64,000 nt of DNA from assembly GCA_964451255.1 (NCBI GenBank), contig CAYVHL010000001.1, positions 1 to 64,000 on the forward strand, written 5' to 3'. The stretch's first letter is position 1. The number at the start of each line of letters is the position of its first letter. The stretch comes from JAHBTB01 sp964451255. GTDB taxonomy: Bacteria > Armatimonadota > Fimbriimonadia > Fimbriimonadales > Fimbriimonadaceae. The translations under genes were made by a program, and so were the position numbers. The notes beneath the pieces were generated by a model. The model saw only the letters and a program-made list of their open reading frames with translations. It searched no databases and had not been told where the DNA came from. Positions 17,002 to 25,794 of the stretch are shown in pieces.

Positions 17002-17915
17002 CCGTCCCCCGTAGCCTCCTCTTCCGTCGGCGCCACCTTGCTAGCCCAGTCCGGCCCCAGAAGGCGGCTGAGGGCGCGGTCGGCGAGGACTTTGCCGCCC
17101 GTCTGGCACGTCGGGCAGTAGTTGGTCTCGTTGTCCGCGTAGCGGATACGCTCGATCTTGTCCCCGCACACCGGGCAGGGCTTTCCGAACTTGCCGTGGG
17201 CGGCGAAGTCGGGTCGAAACGCGGTCACCTTCCCGCGTCCCGGGAACTTGTCGGCGCACTCCGCGACCAGTTTTTCGCGCCAACGGACCAAGACTGCCAC
17301 GGTCGCGGCGTGCAACCTCGACCACTCTTCTTCGGTCATCGCTTTGGTCAGACGCACAGGGGACACCCTCGCCGCGTGAAGAATCTCGTCGGAATAGGCG
17401 TTACCGATCCCCGACAAGAGCCGAGGGTTGGTCAACGACCGTTTGACCGTGTGGTTCTCGGTCGTCATCGCGTCCGTGAACTCCTCGAGAGTCGTCAGGA
17501 GGGGTTCGACCCCTCCAGGATCGAGGGCGGCCAACCCGTCGTCTTCGACGATGTGCAGTGTCGCCCGTTTTTTCGAGCTGGCCTCGGTCAACAACAAGTG
17601 CCCTTTGGAGAACTGGAACAGCACCAGAGTGTTCCGTCCGCCCGGCTGACGAGACGACGGTGTCCCCTCAGCCCAAGCGAACCTTCCGGCGACCATCAAG
17701 TGCACGACCACGTGCAGGCCGCCCTCCATGTCGAGCACGATCCTCTTTCCCAGGCGCCTGACACCCTGGACCCGCTTGCCGACGACGTCTGCCACCCCGG
17801 GCCGAACCGTTCGAAGAATGAAGGGCGGGAACAGCTTGATGGCCTCCAGCCCCGTGCCGACCAGCCGCTGGCCCAGCGCATGCCGGTAGAGCTCGATATC
17901 GGGTAGCTCGGGCAT
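16998..17915 (-). CDS. mutM: Fpg/Nei family DNA glycosylase
   Basis: Bifunctional base-excision glycosylase/AP lyase of the Fpg/Nei family, 305 residues. The N-terminus is PELPDIE after the initiator Met, with the catalytic Pro and Glu; the beta-hairpin Lys is in LGKRIVLDMEGG. The H2TH region is seen at RLLSGIGNAYSDEILH. The C-terminal zinc finger has the pattern C-x2-C-x16-C-x2-C (CPVC to CPTC). The usual finger Arg before the third Cys is replaced (DNETNYC), followed by QTGGKVLADRALSRLL, a tail I associate with an Fpg/Nei subgroup rather than classical MutM. Substrate preference is therefore uncertain. Confidence 0.9.
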   Translation of the reverse strand: MPELPDIELYRHALGQRLVGTGLEAIKLFPPFILRTVRPGVADVVGKRVQGVRRLGKRIVLDMEGGLHVVVHLMVAGRFAWAEGTPSSRQPGGRNTLVLFQFSKGHLLLTEASSKKRATLHIVEDDGLAALDPGGVEPLLTTLEEFTDAMTTENHTVKRSLTNPRLLSGIGNAYSDEILHAARVSPVRLTKAMTEEEWSRLHAATVAVLVRWREKLVAECADKFPGRGKVTAFRPDFAAHGKFGKPCPVCGDKIERIRYADNETNYCPTCQTGGKVLADRALSRLLGPDWASKVAPTEEEATGDG

Positions 17916-17992
17916 GGGGGCAAGATATCCGGTCCGACCCGGCGAAAACCCCTGATTCCCCGCCAGTGCCTTGGACGTGGGTGCCCACCCGG

Positions 17993-17998
17993 TACACT
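17993..17998 (+). promoter_or_regulatory. -10 hexamer of DAHP synthase gene
   Basis: GG followed by TACACT, ending 22 nt before the ATG at 18021. The same GGTACACT octamer occurs before the TlpA-like gene at 25795 and before panB. Confidence 0.5.
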
Positions 17999-18020
17999 CT
18001 CTAAGTTCAAGCGACGCTAA

Positions 18021-19091
18021 ATGGAGATCAAGAGACCGACCCGAGGAAAGCAGACCAACCGTGTCGACGACGTCAGGATCGACGCGACCCGCCCACTTGT
18101 GTCACCGGCGATCCTCATGGAAGAGATTCCGAACAGCGAGACGGCCACTCGTTTCCTATCCCAAAGCCGTGAGACCGCCGCCGCCATCGTGGCGGGTGAA
18201 GACCCTCGTCTCCTGGTGGTCGTGGGGCCGTGCAGCATCCATGACCCTGTGGCCGCGCGCGACTACGCGGAATGGCTGAAGGTGCGCGCCGACCGACACG
18301 CCGATAGGCTCTACATCGTGATGCGGACCTACTTTGAGAAACCGCGGTCGACGGTGGGCTGGAAGGGTTTCATCAACGACCCGGACCTTGAGGGCAGCCA
18401 CCGCATCAACAAGGGACTGAGGGAAGCCCGTACGCTCCTCCGCGACGTGACCGATCTGGGTTTACCGTGCGCCACCGAGTTTCTCGACATGATCGCACCC
18501 CAATACATCGCCGACTTCGTCACCTGGGGCGCGATCGGGGCCCGGACGGTCGAGTCGCAGCCCCACCGCGAGTTGGCCAGCGGCCTCTCCATGCCGGTCG
18601 GGTTCAAGAACGCGACGGACGGCCGGGTCTTGCCCGCCGTCGAAGGGGTCATCGCCGCCCGCGAACCGCATTGGTTCGCCTCCGCCACCAAGGACGGGGT
18701 CGCTGCCCACTTCCGCAGCACCGGAAACGACACCTGCCACATCATCCTGCGCGGGGGGAGCAAGACGGGGCCGAATTTCGACGCCGCCTCGGTGGCCGAC
18801 GCGTGCCGACTCTTGGGCAAGGCCGACCTGCCCGAGCGGCTGATGGTCGACTGTAGCCACGCCAATTCCGGAAAGGACGCGGCACGGCAGCCCCTGGTGC
18901 TCGCTGATGTCGTCGCCCAGGTTCGCGCAGGCGGCCCGGTCATGGGCGTGATGATCGAGAGCAACCTTGTAGCCGGGAGGCAGGACGTCGTCGAGGAGCA
19001 AAGCCTGGTCTACGGCCAGAGCATCACCGACTCCTGCGTCGGACTGTCCACGACAGACGAGATGTTGGACTCGCTGGCCTCAATCGTCTAG
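18021..19091 (+). CDS. aroF: 3-deoxy-7-phosphoheptulonate (DAHP) synthase, class I
   Basis: First enzyme of the shikimate pathway, condensing phosphoenolpyruvate with erythrose 4-phosphate. It has 356 residues and is of the E. coli AroFGH type. Recognisable segments are VVVGPCSIHDPVAARDYA (metal-binding Cys), MRTYFEKPRSTVGWKGFINDP, GARTVESQPHRELASGLSMP and MVDCSHANSGKD. The N-terminal stretch RIDATRPLVSP may take part in feedback regulation as in this class, though the sensed amino acid cannot be read from sequence. It appears to be a single-gene unit. Confidence 0.95.
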   Translation: MEIKRPTRGKQTNRVDDVRIDATRPLVSPAILMEEIPNSETATRFLSQSRETAAAIVAGEDPRLLVVVGPCSIHDPVAARDYAEWLKVRADRHADRLYIVMRTYFEKPRSTVGWKGFINDPDLEGSHRINKGLREARTLLRDVTDLGLPCATEFLDMIAPQYIADFVTWGAIGARTVESQPHRELASGLSMPVGFKNATDGRVLPAVEGVIAAREPHWFASATKDGVAAHFRSTGNDTCHIILRGGSKTGPNFDAASVADACRLLGKADLPERLMVDCSHANSGKDAARQPLVLADVVAQVRAGGPVMGVMIESNLVAGRQDVVEEQSLVYGQSITDSCVGLSTTDEMLDSLASIV

Positions 19092-19193
19092 TCCGGATCG
19101 CCATCTTGCTCGATCAACGATTGATGGCTCCTGCAAGCGCAAGATCTTGTAATTACGATCCGGCAATCTAGCATTCAGACCGACCGGCAGGGA

Positions 19194-19199
19194 CATACT
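19194..19199 (+). promoter_or_regulatory. -10 hexamer of the Asp-box protein gene
   Basis: CATACT ending 9 nt before the ATG at 19209, with no Shine-Dalgarno sequence. Confidence 0.45.
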
Positions 19200-19208
19200 G
19201 GGCACGCC

Positions 19209-22199
19209 ATGCCGACCGTGTTGTTACTCGCCTTGGCTCTGACGCCGGGCCATGCCATGCCGATCGTCCAAGAGCGCGACCTCAGCCAAGACAAGACCGC
19301 CATCGAGCGCGAGGCCGAAAGGGAGGAGCGAGAACGACAGCAGGAGCAGTACCGAAGCGGCGAGGATCCCCGTGTCCAACGGATGAAGCTCCACCAGCCC
19401 GTCAAGGGCAGCCCGGCGGAGCTGCGGACTGGAGCCTGGTCCCTCCACGAAAAGTTGGCGTCAGAGTCGCAGACCAAGGGGGTCAAGTGGCAGGAGATCG
19501 GGCCGGTCGAACAGGGCGGCCGCATAGTCCAGATCGCCGTCCCCACCAAGCACCCCGGAACCGTGTTGGTCGGATATGCCACCGGCGGACTGTGGCAGAC
19601 GGACGCCGCGGGCTTGAATTGGAAGCCCCTCTTCGACAACCAAAGCGCGTTCGGCATCGGCGACTTCGACGTCACCGCCGACGGCAAGACGATTTGGGTC
19701 GGGTCAGGCGAGAACAACAGCCAGCGGACCAGCTATGCGGGGACGGGGATGTTCGTCAGCCACGACTCGGGCCAGACGTGGTCCTTCGCAGGGCTGCCCG
19801 AAAGCCACCACATCGGCAGGGTCATCATTGACCCCCGCGACCCGAAGACGGTCTGGGTCGGCTCCGCGGGACACCTCTACTCGCAAAACCCCGAGCGGGG
19901 CGTCTACAAGACGACCGACGACGGCAAGACGTGGACTCAGGTGCTCAAGCTGGACGACTGGACCGGAATCATCGACATGGCGATGGACCCGCGCAACTCC
20001 AAGGTGGTCTACGCCTGCGCGTGGGACCGCGACCGCAGAGCCTGGGACGTAAGCGAGTCCGGCCCTGGATCGGCAGTCTATAAGACGACAGACGGAGGAA
20101 AGACCTGGAAGAAGATCGAGGCCCTGCCCAGCGGATGGGACGGCGGACGATACAGCATCGCCATCGCGCCGAACAAACCTGACCGGGTCTACGTCTTCAT
20201 GGAGAACCAGGGCAAGGATCCCCTGACCGGCGAGTTTGACGAGTTCACACCGGACGGAAGACTGACGATGCAGCGCTATATGCGCGCGCCTTGGGACGTG
20301 GTCAAGCAGATCGACGAAAAGGTGCTCCGGCCCTTCCTCTCCCGATACCTTCCATCTTCCGAAAAGGCCGCCGACGTCCTCAAGAAGATCAAAGACGGCT
20401 CAATGGACGAAAAGACCCTTGACGCCCTGTTCTTGAAAGCCAACGAACACGTGTTCGACTTGGCTGGCGCCGGCTCGCAGGTCTGGCGAAGTGACGACGC
20501 AGGCAAGACTTGGGCCAAGACCACCCCGCGTATCGGCACACACGGCGGCTATTACTATAACCGGGTCGTTGTAGACCCCAACGACGCGGACACCGTCTAT
20601 ACGACCGGGCTTTACCTCCTGAAGTCCACCGACGCCGGCAAAACCTGGGACGCGGTCGGACGGAACATCCACGTCGATTTCCACTGTGTGTGGATCGACC
20701 CGAAGGACTCCAAACGGCAGTACAACGGCAACGACGGCGGCTTCGCCATCAGCATGGACGGAGGCGAGACCTGGCAGGCCGACAACCGGATCCCGGTCGG
20801 CCAGTTCACCACGATCGCCGTTGATGACAAGATCCCCTATAACGTCATTGGTGGCCTGCAAGACAACGGCACGTTGCGCGGGCCGAGCACGCACAGGACC
20901 GGCATAAGCGACCCGAGCCAATGGAAAGAAGTCGGCGGAGGCGACGGGAGCATGGTCGCCGTAGACCCACGGAACGGGGGCGACACCATCTACGTCGCGT
21001 CCCAGTTCGGAGCGTTCGTGAGGCGTGACGGCGACTCTGGCCGTGGATCGTTCATCCAGCCTCGTCCGCAAAGAGGCGAAAAGCTTCGGTGGAACTGGCT
21101 CGCGCCGATCACCGTCTCGAAGTTCCATCCGGACGTGATCTACGTCGGCTCCCAGAAGGTGCACCGCTCATGGAACCAAGGCCGTGCGTGGGAAGAGGTG
21201 AGCGGCGACCTGACCAAAGACCTCCCAAACGGAAACGTCCCGTTTTCGACCATCACCCAGCTGATCGACAGCAAGTTCAGCTTTGAACGGCTTTATGTCG
21301 GCGCCGACGACGGGTCAATCAAGACGACGGCGGACGGCGGCCAGCACTGGACGGACATCTCGACACCGGCCAAAGACAAGTGGGTCACACGCCTAGTGTC
21401 CAGCACCCACGTCGATGGGCGGGTCTATTGCAGTCAAAACGGCTATCGTGACGACGATTGGACGGCTTACGTGTGGACGAGCGAGGACTTTGGCAAGACT
21501 TGGACTTCGATCGCCCAAGGCCTCCCCGCTTGTCCAGTGAACACGATCCGTGAAGACCCGGGCGACCCCAACGTGCTCTACGTCGGCAACGACTACGGAG
21601 TCTACGTTTCCCTAAACCGTGGAAAGTCTTGGCAAGTCCTGGGTGGCGGTCTGCCGAACACCCCTGTACACGATGTGGCGATCCAAGCTCGTGATCGGGA
21701 AATCGTCATCGCGTCCCACGCCAGAAGCGTATTCAAGCTCAGCCTGAAGTGGCTGGACGAGATCGTCAAGGGAACGTTCAAGGACAAAACCCTTGAGATC
21801 TATGAGGCTCGTAACCTGAGCGGCCAATCCGACTGGCCCTACGCGAACTACTCGCCCTATGCGGAAGGAAAGCCAAGCGAACATCCGTTCGGCCTGACCG
21901 TATGGTCGACGGTGATGGGCGAGGGCACTCTGGAGCTCCAAGACAAGGACGGTAAGGCAGTCGTCAGCCAGAAGGTGACTCTGGACAACGGCATAAACTT
22001 CCTCACCTTGTCCACCCTGCTCAAGCCGGGTGACCGGTGGGCGCCATACAACTCGCCTGACAAGGCGAAGGATCCTGCTGACGCGTTGAAGGACCCCTAC
22101 GCCCAACGAAGGCCAAGGTACGTGCCGGTCGGCGAGTATAAGCTCGTCCTGACTGCCAATGGTCAGAAGGCGGAGAAGGCCGTCAAAGTCGAGGAGTAG
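19209..22199 (+). CDS. Large secreted Asp-box (BNR/VPS10-like) beta-propeller protein
   Basis: Exported 996-residue protein. A short signal peptide (LLLALALTPGHA) is followed by a charged Glu/Arg-rich linker. Most of the chain is beta-propeller with at least nine Asp boxes of the form SxDxGxTW: SHDSGQTW, TTDDGKTW, TTDGGKTW, SDDAGKTW, STDAGKTW, SMDGGETW, TADGGQHW, SEDFGKTW and a degenerate LNRGKSW. An alpha-helical insertion (about residues 360-415) interrupts the propeller. The C-terminus (from about 850) looks like a separate beta domain ending VPVGEYKLVLTANG. Sialidase catalytic residues are not evident, so it may bind or process polymers; the substrate is unknown. Confidence 0.85.
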   Translation: MPTVLLLALALTPGHAMPIVQERDLSQDKTAIEREAEREERERQQEQYRSGEDPRVQRMKLHQPVKGSPAELRTGAWSLHEKLASESQTKGVKWQEIGPVEQGGRIVQIAVPTKHPGTVLVGYATGGLWQTDAAGLNWKPLFDNQSAFGIGDFDVTADGKTIWVGSGENNSQRTSYAGTGMFVSHDSGQTWSFAGLPESHHIGRVIIDPRDPKTVWVGSAGHLYSQNPERGVYKTTDDGKTWTQVLKLDDWTGIIDMAMDPRNSKVVYACAWDRDRRAWDVSESGPGSAVYKTTDGGKTWKKIEALPSGWDGGRYSIAIAPNKPDRVYVFMENQGKDPLTGEFDEFTPDGRLTMQRYMRAPWDVVKQIDEKVLRPFLSRYLPSSEKAADVLKKIKDGSMDEKTLDALFLKANEHVFDLAGAGSQVWRSDDAGKTWAKTTPRIGTHGGYYYNRVVVDPNDADTVYTTGLYLLKSTDAGKTWDAVGRNIHVDFHCVWIDPKDSKRQYNGNDGGFAISMDGGETWQADNRIPVGQFTTIAVDDKIPYNVIGGLQDNGTLRGPSTHRTGISDPSQWKEVGGGDGSMVAVDPRNGGDTIYVASQFGAFVRRDGDSGRGSFIQPRPQRGEKLRWNWLAPITVSKFHPDVIYVGSQKVHRSWNQGRAWEEVSGDLTKDLPNGNVPFSTITQLIDSKFSFERLYVGADDGSIKTTADGGQHWTDISTPAKDKWVTRLVSSTHVDGRVYCSQNGYRDDDWTAYVWTSEDFGKTWTSIAQGLPACPVNTIREDPGDPNVLYVGNDYGVYVSLNRGKSWQVLGGGLPNTPVHDVAIQARDREIVIASHARSVFKLSLKWLDEIVKGTFKDKTLEIYEARNLSGQSDWPYANYSPYAEGKPSEHPFGLTVWSTVMGEGTLELQDKDGKAVVSQKVTLDNGINFLTLSTLLKPGDRWAPYNSPDKAKDPADALKDPYAQRRPRYVPVGEYKLVLTANGQKAEKAVKVEE

Positions 22200-22252
22200 C
22201 GACCCATAATCTCGTTGACGGGCCCAGCGAAGCGCCTGCCGACGGATTGGGT

Positions 22253-23305
22253 ATGGCTTGGCTCGGCATTGTCGATGAGTTCCGCAGGCGCCTGGAGGTC
22301 TCTCCGGGCGCCAAGGCGGTGACCCTGCTCGAAGGCGACACGCCTTTGATCCCGCTCCCGCGTCTGGCAAAGCATTTGGGAGGAGGATTCGAACTCTACG
22401 CCAAATACGAGGGACTGAACCCGACCGGGTCGTTCAAAGACCGTGGTATGGCGGTCGCCGTGACCCAAGCTGTGCATGACGGCGCTTCGACGGTGGTCTG
22501 CGCCAGCACAGGTAACACCGCCGCCTCTGCCGCCGCCTATGCGGCACGAGCCGGGATCAAGTGCGTCGTCGTCATCCCAGAAGGAAAGGTGGCCTTGGGC
22601 AAGCTCGCCGGCTCCCTTGCCTACGGGGCGCGAGTGGTCCAGATCAGAGGTTCGTTCGACGACGCGTTGGACATCGTCCGGACGGCGTCGGGACGGGCAC
22701 CCCTGAGCTTGGTCAACTCCGTCAACCCGAGCAGGATCGAAGGCCAGAAGACGGCAGCGTTTGAGATCGTGGACGCGCTCGGCGACGCCCCGGACATCCT
22801 CTGCCTTCCCGTCGGGAACGCGGGCAACACGACGGCTTATTGGAAGGGCTTCCGAGAAGACGCCCCACGGACGACCAAGCTCCCCAAGGTCATAGGTGTC
22901 CAGGCGGCCGGGTCCGCGCCCATGGTCGTCGGACACGTCGTCAAGGAGCCCCAGACGGTCGCCACCGCCATCCGCATCGGCAACCCGGCCCGGTGGGAAG
23001 AGGCCGCGACGGCGTTTCGAGACTCTGGCGGGCACGTGCGGGCCGTTTCAGACGAAGCCATTCTCGCCATGTACCGTGCCCTAGCCGAGAATGAAGGTGT
23101 GTTTTGCGAGCCGTCTTCAGCAGCCGGTCTGGCCGGATTCGCGGCCGCGCTCGCCGAAGGTGCGGTCGACGCCCGCGGCAAGACCGTGGTCGCCGTCCTT
23201 ACCGGCCACGGGTTGAAAGACCCAGACAACGCGGTCTCCGGTCGGCCCGTGCCCAAGACCATCAACGCCGACGCCGACGCCTTCCTGCAGGAGATCGGGG
23301 CGTGA
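22253..23305 (+). CDS. thrC: Threonine synthase
   Basis: PLP enzyme converting O-phosphohomoserine to threonine. It has 350 residues from the ATG at 22253 (a TTG two codons earlier is possible). The PLP lysine is in NPTGSFKDRGM, the substrate loop is CASTGNTAASAAAYAARAG, and the phosphate-binding glycine loop is PVGNAGNTTAYWKG. The length matches the short (bacterial YrbF-independent) class. Its TGA stop overlaps the thrB GTG (GTGA), forming a thrC-thrB unit. No hom gene is adjacent. Confidence 0.96.
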   Translation: MAWLGIVDEFRRRLEVSPGAKAVTLLEGDTPLIPLPRLAKHLGGGFELYAKYEGLNPTGSFKDRGMAVAVTQAVHDGASTVVCASTGNTAASAAAYAARAGIKCVVVIPEGKVALGKLAGSLAYGARVVQIRGSFDDALDIVRTASGRAPLSLVNSVNPSRIEGQKTAAFEIVDALGDAPDILCLPVGNAGNTTAYWKGFREDAPRTTKLPKVIGVQAAGSAPMVVGHVVKEPQTVATAIRIGNPARWEEAATAFRDSGGHVRAVSDEAILAMYRALAENEGVFCEPSSAAGLAGFAAALAEGAVDARGKTVVAVLTGHGLKDPDNAVSGRPVPKTINADADAFLQEIGA

Positions 23306-24222
23306 TCCGCGTCCGCGTTCCCGCGACGACGGCGAACCTCGGCCCCGGTTTCGACTGTATGGGCATGGCCCTGGACCTCTGGAACACCTTCACGATGGAG
23401 CCATGGGGGCAGACCGGCGAAATCGAGGTCGTCAACCAAGGCGAGGGTGCCGACCGACTGGCCACCGACCGAACCAACCTCCTGGCTGACACCACCCTGT
23501 CGTTGATCGGCGCTATGGCCGACACGATGCCCCACGGATTGCGCTTCACATGTCAGGCCGACGTGCCGTGCGGGAGCGGCCTTGGCTCCAGTTCGACGGC
23601 GGTGGTCGCCGGGGTGACGTTCGCTGAGGCCCTGCTTGGCGACCTCGATAGAGACCGGATCCTCCGTCGGTCTGTCCAGATCGAGGGGCACGGCGACAAC
23701 GTAGGCCCGGCGATCGTCGGAGGGCTCTTGCTGATCATGCCGCACGACGGCGGAGTCATCGTCCGCAGCGTCCTCACCGAGCCGCTGACGGTCGTCGTGT
23801 GCGTCCCAGACTTCGACTTCCCTACCTCGGTCGCTCGGGCGGCCCTTCCGCAAGAGGTGCCCCACAAGGACGCGGTGTTCAACTTGGGTCGCGCCATGTT
23901 CGCTCTGCAAGCTCTTCGGAACGGCGACGACGACCTCCTCGCCATCGCGCTTGAGGACCGCATCCACCAACCCTACCGCCTCGGATGCGTCCCCGGAGCA
24001 CAGGATGCGATCAAGGCCGCGCGCGAGTCTGGCGCGATCGGCAGTTGCCTGAGCGGGGCCGGCCCGGGGATCATCGCGTTCGCCAGGCAAGGACATGAGG
24101 CGATCGGCCGTGCCATGAAGTCCAAGTTCGAGGCGGCTGGTCTGGCCGCACGATATTGGATATTGGACAGCTCGCAGGAGGGAGTCTCGTTTGAGCGCAC
24201 CCATGCCGTGGCGTCGAACTGA
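23302..24222 (+). CDS. thrB: Homoserine kinase
   Basis: GHMP-family kinase phosphorylating homoserine, the step before ThrC. It has 306 residues. The first motif is PATTANLGPGFDCMGMAL, the ATP-binding loop is PCGSGLGSSSTAVVAGV, and the C-terminal motif is GSCLSGAGPGIIAF. The frame is open much further upstream inside thrC, but the GTG at 23302, overlapping the thrC stop as GTGA, gives the exact family N-terminus, so I place the start there. Confidence 0.96.
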   Translation: MIRVRVPATTANLGPGFDCMGMALDLWNTFTMEPWGQTGEIEVVNQGEGADRLATDRTNLLADTTLSLIGAMADTMPHGLRFTCQADVPCGSGLGSSSTAVVAGVTFAEALLGDLDRDRILRRSVQIEGHGDNVGPAIVGGLLLIMPHDGGVIVRSVLTEPLTVVVCVPDFDFPTSVARAALPQEVPHKDAVFNLGRAMFALQALRNGDDDLLAIALEDRIHQPYRLGCVPGAQDAIKAARESGAIGSCLSGAGPGIIAFARQGHEAIGRAMKSKFEAAGLAARYWILDSSQEGVSFERTHAVASN

Positions 24223-24228
24223 GGCCTT

Positions 24229-25104
24229 TCAGCCGCCCGATGAAGCGAACACCGTCCAGGAATCTTCGGTCGTCCCAGTGGTGAACGTGACACGGATCGA
24301 GTTTTGACTCTGGTCGCCCGTCTTGGCCACCAGTTCGAAGTAGTAGTCGGTCTTCGGCTTCAACGGCTTTTCGGGAATGCAGATCACAGAACCGAATGGG
24401 AGCTCTGGGTCGTTGCCAGGGTGGTCGACGAGGAGCTTGATCTGGTCACCCGACCGGTTCGATAGCCGCGCACCGACAAACTCCAGGGTCTTGATCCCGT
24501 GATACTGGACTGTGATCGGCATGCCGACCTCATTGGGCGTGCCAGGGAACAACCTCAGGGGATCCGGGATCTCGTTGATGACCACTTTAGGCGGCACGCC
24601 TTCCTGACCGTCGAACGGGAAGACGACGGGGCGCGGTGGAGGAGTCTTTGCCTTTCCCGTGCTCAAGTCCATCACCATGAATCCCTTGCCAAGCCCTAAC
24701 CCGACCGACATCGGCCCGGCATCGAAGAGTGGAAGACGATGGTAGGGCTGGAGCATTAGCCGGACAAGGCCGGACTGATAAGCTTCGCTCCCTTTTCCGT
24801 GCACGGTGGAGACGATCTCGGCCAACGGTTTGACGAACCCCTTCAACCTAGCCCGGTCACGGGGTGTCGCCGCCAGAAAGCCTCGGGCTCCGGGCGTTTC
24901 CTGGTGCGAAATCTTGCCGCTGATGTCCAGGTAGTCGGCATGCGCCTGGGCAGAGGCGTCAAGTCGGTCATCAGGCAGGGCGATTTCCAGTCCGAGCTTC
25001 TGCCGGAAAGCGTTGAGCAGGATGACGGTCTCCGTCCTGAGCCGGACCTGGTCATCATCGATCGGCCTCCCCCCACAACCCAGTAGCAACGCCATCGCCC
25101 ACAT
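24229..25104 (-). CDS. CAP-domain (SCP-like) lipoprotein
   Basis: A 291-residue predicted lipoprotein (signal MWAMALLLGC, lipobox Cys at residue 10). Residues about 25-150 form a CAP/SCP-like domain: LNAFRQKLGL, DDRLDASAQAHADYL and ISHQE give the pattern of bacterial YkwD-type proteins, with GLGLGKGFMVMDL as the late core strand. A C-terminal Ig-like beta domain of about 110 residues follows (GTPNEVGMPITVQYHG to IRVTFTTGT). A GTG at 25110 is an alternative start; the ATG at 25104 lies 9 nt after a TACTAT hexamer, as in neighbouring genes. The exact activity of CAP proteins in bacteria is unsettled. Confidence 0.82.
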   Translation of the reverse strand: MWAMALLLGCGGRPIDDDQVRLRTETVILLNAFRQKLGLEIALPDDRLDASAQAHADYLDISGKISHQETPGARGFLAATPRDRARLKGFVKPLAEIVSTVHGKGSEAYQSGLVRLMLQPYHRLPLFDAGPMSVGLGLGKGFMVMDLSTGKAKTPPPRPVVFPFDGQEGVPPKVVINEIPDPLRLFPGTPNEVGMPITVQYHGIKTLEFVGARLSNRSGDQIKLLVDHPGNDPELPFGSVICIPEKPLKPKTDYYFELVAKTGDQSQNSIRVTFTTGTTEDSWTVFASSGG

Positions 25105-25113
25105 GGCCACCAG

Positions 25114-25119
25114 ATAGTA
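25114..25119 (-). promoter_or_regulatory. -10 hexamer of CAP lipoprotein gene
   Basis: Minus-strand TACTAT ending 9 nt before the ATG at 25104; it lies back to back with the promoter of the divergent kinase-like gene. Confidence 0.42.
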
Positions 25120-25147
25120 CCAAGGTAGGGCCGGCCCCGTCTTCTGC

Positions 25148-25153
25148 TATATT
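25148..25153 (+). promoter_or_regulatory. -10 hexamer of P-loop kinase gene
   Basis: TATATT ending 8 nt before the GTG at 25162, with no Shine-Dalgarno sequence. Confidence 0.48.
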
Positions 25154-25161
25154 TGCGGCCG

Positions 25162-25710
25162 GTGAAGCAGGGCCTCGTCATCTTCGTGACCGGATCACCG
25201 GGGGCTGGCAAGACGACGCTTTGCGAGGCCCTGGCAGCCTGCTTCGAGAGGGCCTTGCGCATTCCCTTTGACGACCTTCGTGAATGGGTCGTCAATGGCA
25301 TTGCGACCTCGATGGATTGGACCGACGAGACCGAACGTCAGTTCCAGATCGCTGAAGAAGCGGCGTGCGCGGTCGCCAAGTGTTACTCGCGGTCGGGGTT
25401 CACGGTTCTCGTCGACCATTGCCGAAACCCCGAACGCCTGGACGCGGTGGTTTCGACCTACCTTGCGGACACGCCAGTCCTCAAGGTTTGTCTGGCCCCG
25501 ACCGTCGACACGGCGTTGGCGCGTAACCGGGCACGGACCAACAAGACCTTTGACACAAAGCTTCTCGAACCGACCATCCGATATGTGACCGAACACCACT
25601 TTAGCCACAAGGCTCGACCAGGATGGCTTGTCATCGAGAACAACCAGCTCGGTGTTGATCCAGCGGTCGCCATGGTTGTCGAGTCGGCCCGTCGCTTGAC
25701 AAAGGGCTAA
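25162..25710 (+). CDS. P-loop kinase-like protein
   Basis: A 182-residue ATP-binding protein with Walker A GSPGAGKTTL at residues 12-21 and a kinase-like layout (LVDHCRNPERLDAVV as a possible Walker B/acceptor region, RNRARTN as a lid-like Arg segment). It resembles the zeta-toxin/chloramphenicol phosphotransferase/AAA_33 group of small-molecule kinases; the substrate cannot be inferred. A TTG at 25153 would extend it by three codons, but it lies within the -10 hexamer, so the GTG at 25162 is preferred. It overlaps no neighbour and is probably monocistronic. Confidence 0.8.
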   Translation: MKQGLVIFVTGSPGAGKTTLCEALAACFERALRIPFDDLREWVVNGIATSMDWTDETERQFQIAEEAACAVAKCYSRSGFTVLVDHCRNPERLDAVVSTYLADTPVLKVCLAPTVDTALARNRARTNKTFDTKLLEPTIRYVTEHHFSHKARPGWLVIENNQLGVDPAVAMVVESARRLTKG

Positions 25711-25782
25711 CCGGTGCTCCGGTTGACACGGGAGCCGTGGCGCTTCGCTCCGAACCTCAACGGTATGCATGTGAGTTACCGG

Positions 25783-25788
25783 TACACT
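25783..25788 (+). promoter_or_regulatory. -10 hexamer of TlpA-like gene
   Basis: GG followed by TACACT, ending 6 nt before the ATG at 25795: among the clearest leaderless arrangements in the window. Confidence 0.55.
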
Positions 25789-25794
25789 TCCAAC

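Noticed and set aside
22837..24204. A 455-codon minus-strand open frame
   Set aside because: Antisense to thrC-thrB, which have complete conserved motifs.
25162..25710. Zeta toxin of a toxin-antitoxin pair
   Set aside because: The Walker A and general fold fit, but there is no small antitoxin gene adjacent on the same strand, so only a generic kinase-like call is supported.
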